Positions 41,056 to 41,763 of a DNA stretch of 41,763 nucleotides are shown piece after piece. The position numbers were made by a program, and so were the translations under genes. Source of the DNA: Paracidovorax anthurii (GTDB taxonomy: Bacteria; Pseudomonadota; Gammaproteobacteria; Burkholderiales; Burkholderiaceae_C); assembly GCF_003269065.1 (NCBI RefSeq), contig NZ_QLTA01000045.1, forward strand, positions 1 through 41,763, written 5' to 3'. Position 1 is the stretch's first letter, and each line of letters starts with the position of its first letter. Below the pieces are notes generated by a model. That model was not told the origin of the DNA and made no database searches. It saw only the letters and a program-made list of their open reading frames with translations.

Positions 41056-41377
41056 GAACGCGCTGCAGGCGTTGCGCCCCAGTCTCTCGCGGGCCGCGCC
41101 AACCTGATTTTTTTAAAGCCTGCTCCAGCACGCTCACTCCGTGCTGGTCAGGCTCGCTCCACTTGCGCCAGTACGCATAGACGTTGTGCCACTTGGGGAA
41201 CTGCGGCGGCAGATAGCGCCACTGACAACCCGTGCGAAGCAGGTACAGCACTGCACAGAACACCTCGTATAGATCGAGCTTGATCGGTTTGGTGCTGCGC
41301 CGAACGCTACGCAGCAGCGGCTCTATCTCGGCAAACTTCTCTCGACTGACGTCGCTTGGGTACGGCTTTCTCTTCAC
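41021..41377 (-). CDS. IS5 transposase, first frame (N-terminal part)
   Basis: Starts at a GTG at 41377 (VKRKPYPSDVSREKF) and gives 118 residues, including the helix-turn-helix-like TGCQWRYLPPQFPKW. Real similarity ends at a run of seven A (minus strand; T at 41108-41114), where the frame must drop one base to continue into the DDE part. The frame is also open upstream through the end of the neighbouring IS copy, so a hybrid read-through product is possible. Confidence 0.82.
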   Translation of the reverse strand: MKRKPYPSDVSREKFAEIEPLLRSVRRSTKPIKLDLYEVFCAVLYLLRTGCQWRYLPPQFPKWHNVYAYWRKWSEPDQHGVSVLEQALKKSGWRGPRETGAQRLQRVLDRGRAERQER

Positions 41378-41416
41378 CCTAGGATTGTCGGGGAAGAGAT
41401 CGTAAACACGCTCTAA

Positions 41417-41763
41417 GAACGTGTTTACGATCTTCTGAGTAGCAGAGCCAGAAACGCCAAGTGGACGAACTGTAAGCTGGTGTTGAGCCATCGCTCACAG
41501 TTCTTCCATAGCCGCCGATTCTTGTCCAGCCAAGCAAAGCTGCGCTCAACCACCCAGCGCTTGGGCATGACCTTGAAGGTGTGCAACTCGCTTCTCTTGG
41601 CGATCTGCACCGTCACATGCTCACCCAGGATGTCCTTGACGCCTTGCGCGAAGGGCTCGCCTGTGTAACCGCTGTCCGTCAGCACACTTTGCACCCGCCC
41701 CAGCGAGCGCTTGCAGCGCTTGAAGGCCGCAAGCGCTCCCTTGCGATCAGTCACTTGGGCTGT
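41417..41763 (-). mobile_element. Second IS5 copy, cut by the window edge
   Basis: Starts with the terminal repeat GAACGTGTTTACGATCTT, directly after the TAA that follows the first copy. Nearly identical to the first copy over the visible 347 bp, with a few substitutions, so it is a closely related isoform in direct tandem. Confidence 0.88.
41425..41763 (-). CDS. IS5 transposase, C-terminal part (partial at window edge)
   Basis: The C-terminal part of the DDE domain, with VLTDSGYTG and WVVERSFAWL. Differs from the first copy at a few residues (KRSLG for KQSLG, GEPFAQ for GAPFAQ). The beginning is outside the window. Confidence 0.85.
   Translation of the reverse strand, partial: TAQVTDRKGALAAFKRCKRSLGRVQSVLTDSGYTGEPFAQGVKDILGEHVTVQIAKRSELHTFKVMPKRWVVERSFAWLDKNRRLWKNCERWLNTSLQFVHLAFLALLLRRS

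Larger units (their letters stand above)
40571..41413 (-). mobile_element. Complete IS5-family insertion sequence, 843 bp
   Basis: Perfect 18-bp terminal inverted repeats GAGCGTGTTTACGATCTC (40571-40588 and complement at 41396-41413). Flanked on both sides by TAA (40568-40570 and 41414-41416), a 3-bp target duplication of the TNA type used by the IS1031/ISL2 branches of IS5. It encodes a two-frame transposase on the minus strand. Confidence 0.9.

Overview
The window looks like chromosomal DNA of a high-GC betaproteobacterium in the Comamonadaceae, most likely the Acidovorax/Paracidovorax group. The basis is the strong GC codon bias, the ilvI-ilvH-ilvC-pssA-leuA order next to a sigma factor/DUF3619/DUF3106/RDD operon, nadE followed by glnB, map followed by glnD, and a Bug-type periplasmic binding protein. 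This is inference from gene content and order; no database was searched.

Layout. 1-313 is the truncated start of an IS4-type transposase gene. 485-4140 is a LysR-controlled divergent unit: an M20 peptidase and a Bug (TctC-like) binding protein on the minus strand, and the regulator on the plus strand. 4165-5421 is a COG3146 acyltransferase-like gene. 5738-7826 holds nadE and glnB. 7837-8822 holds a LOG-family hydrolase and dgkA. 8897-11334 is a four-gene minus-strand operon: ECF-like sigma factor, DUF3619, DUF3106 and RDD membrane protein. 11621-17812 is the branched-chain amino-acid block ilvI-ilvH-ilvC, then pssA and leuA, with terminators after ilvC and after leuA. 17928-20061 carries a D,D-peptidase and an IclR regulator. 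20122-21605 is the aat-bpt operon of the bacterial N-degron pathway. 21816-22015 holds two identical tRNA-Asn(GTT) genes. 22087-30983 carries a DUF454 protein, def, glnD, map and purL. 31038-37683 carries a GAF/GGDEF-like/EAL protein, a DUF808 membrane protein, an OmpW-type porin, an orphan sensor kinase and a YdjM-like membrane hydrolase. 37814-40396 holds a methyltransferase and metY. From 40571 to the right edge are two tandem copies of an IS5-family element.

The most interesting structure is a dispersed 46-bp repeat that ordinary gene calling does not explain. Five copies (368, 4502, 6467, 23145, 38948) share exactly the same architecture, TTGCTA-N9-TAGCAA-N14-ACGGCGACATG, with small substitutions. 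Two eroded copies (15273, 27817) keep the hairpin spacing. Three copies lie inside otherwise intact genes (the COG3146 gene, nadE and purL) and are read through in frame, so the element appears to add or replace short peptide segments in essential enzymes.

Several genes connect functionally. GlnD modifies the PII protein GlnB, at two loci of the window. Def and Map both mature protein N termini, while Aat and Bpt tag N termini for degradation. IlvI/IlvH/IlvC and LeuA form the valine/leucine route. The sigma factor/DUF3619/DUF3106 unit has the shape of an envelope-stress module and is the best candidate here for a little-described regulatory system.
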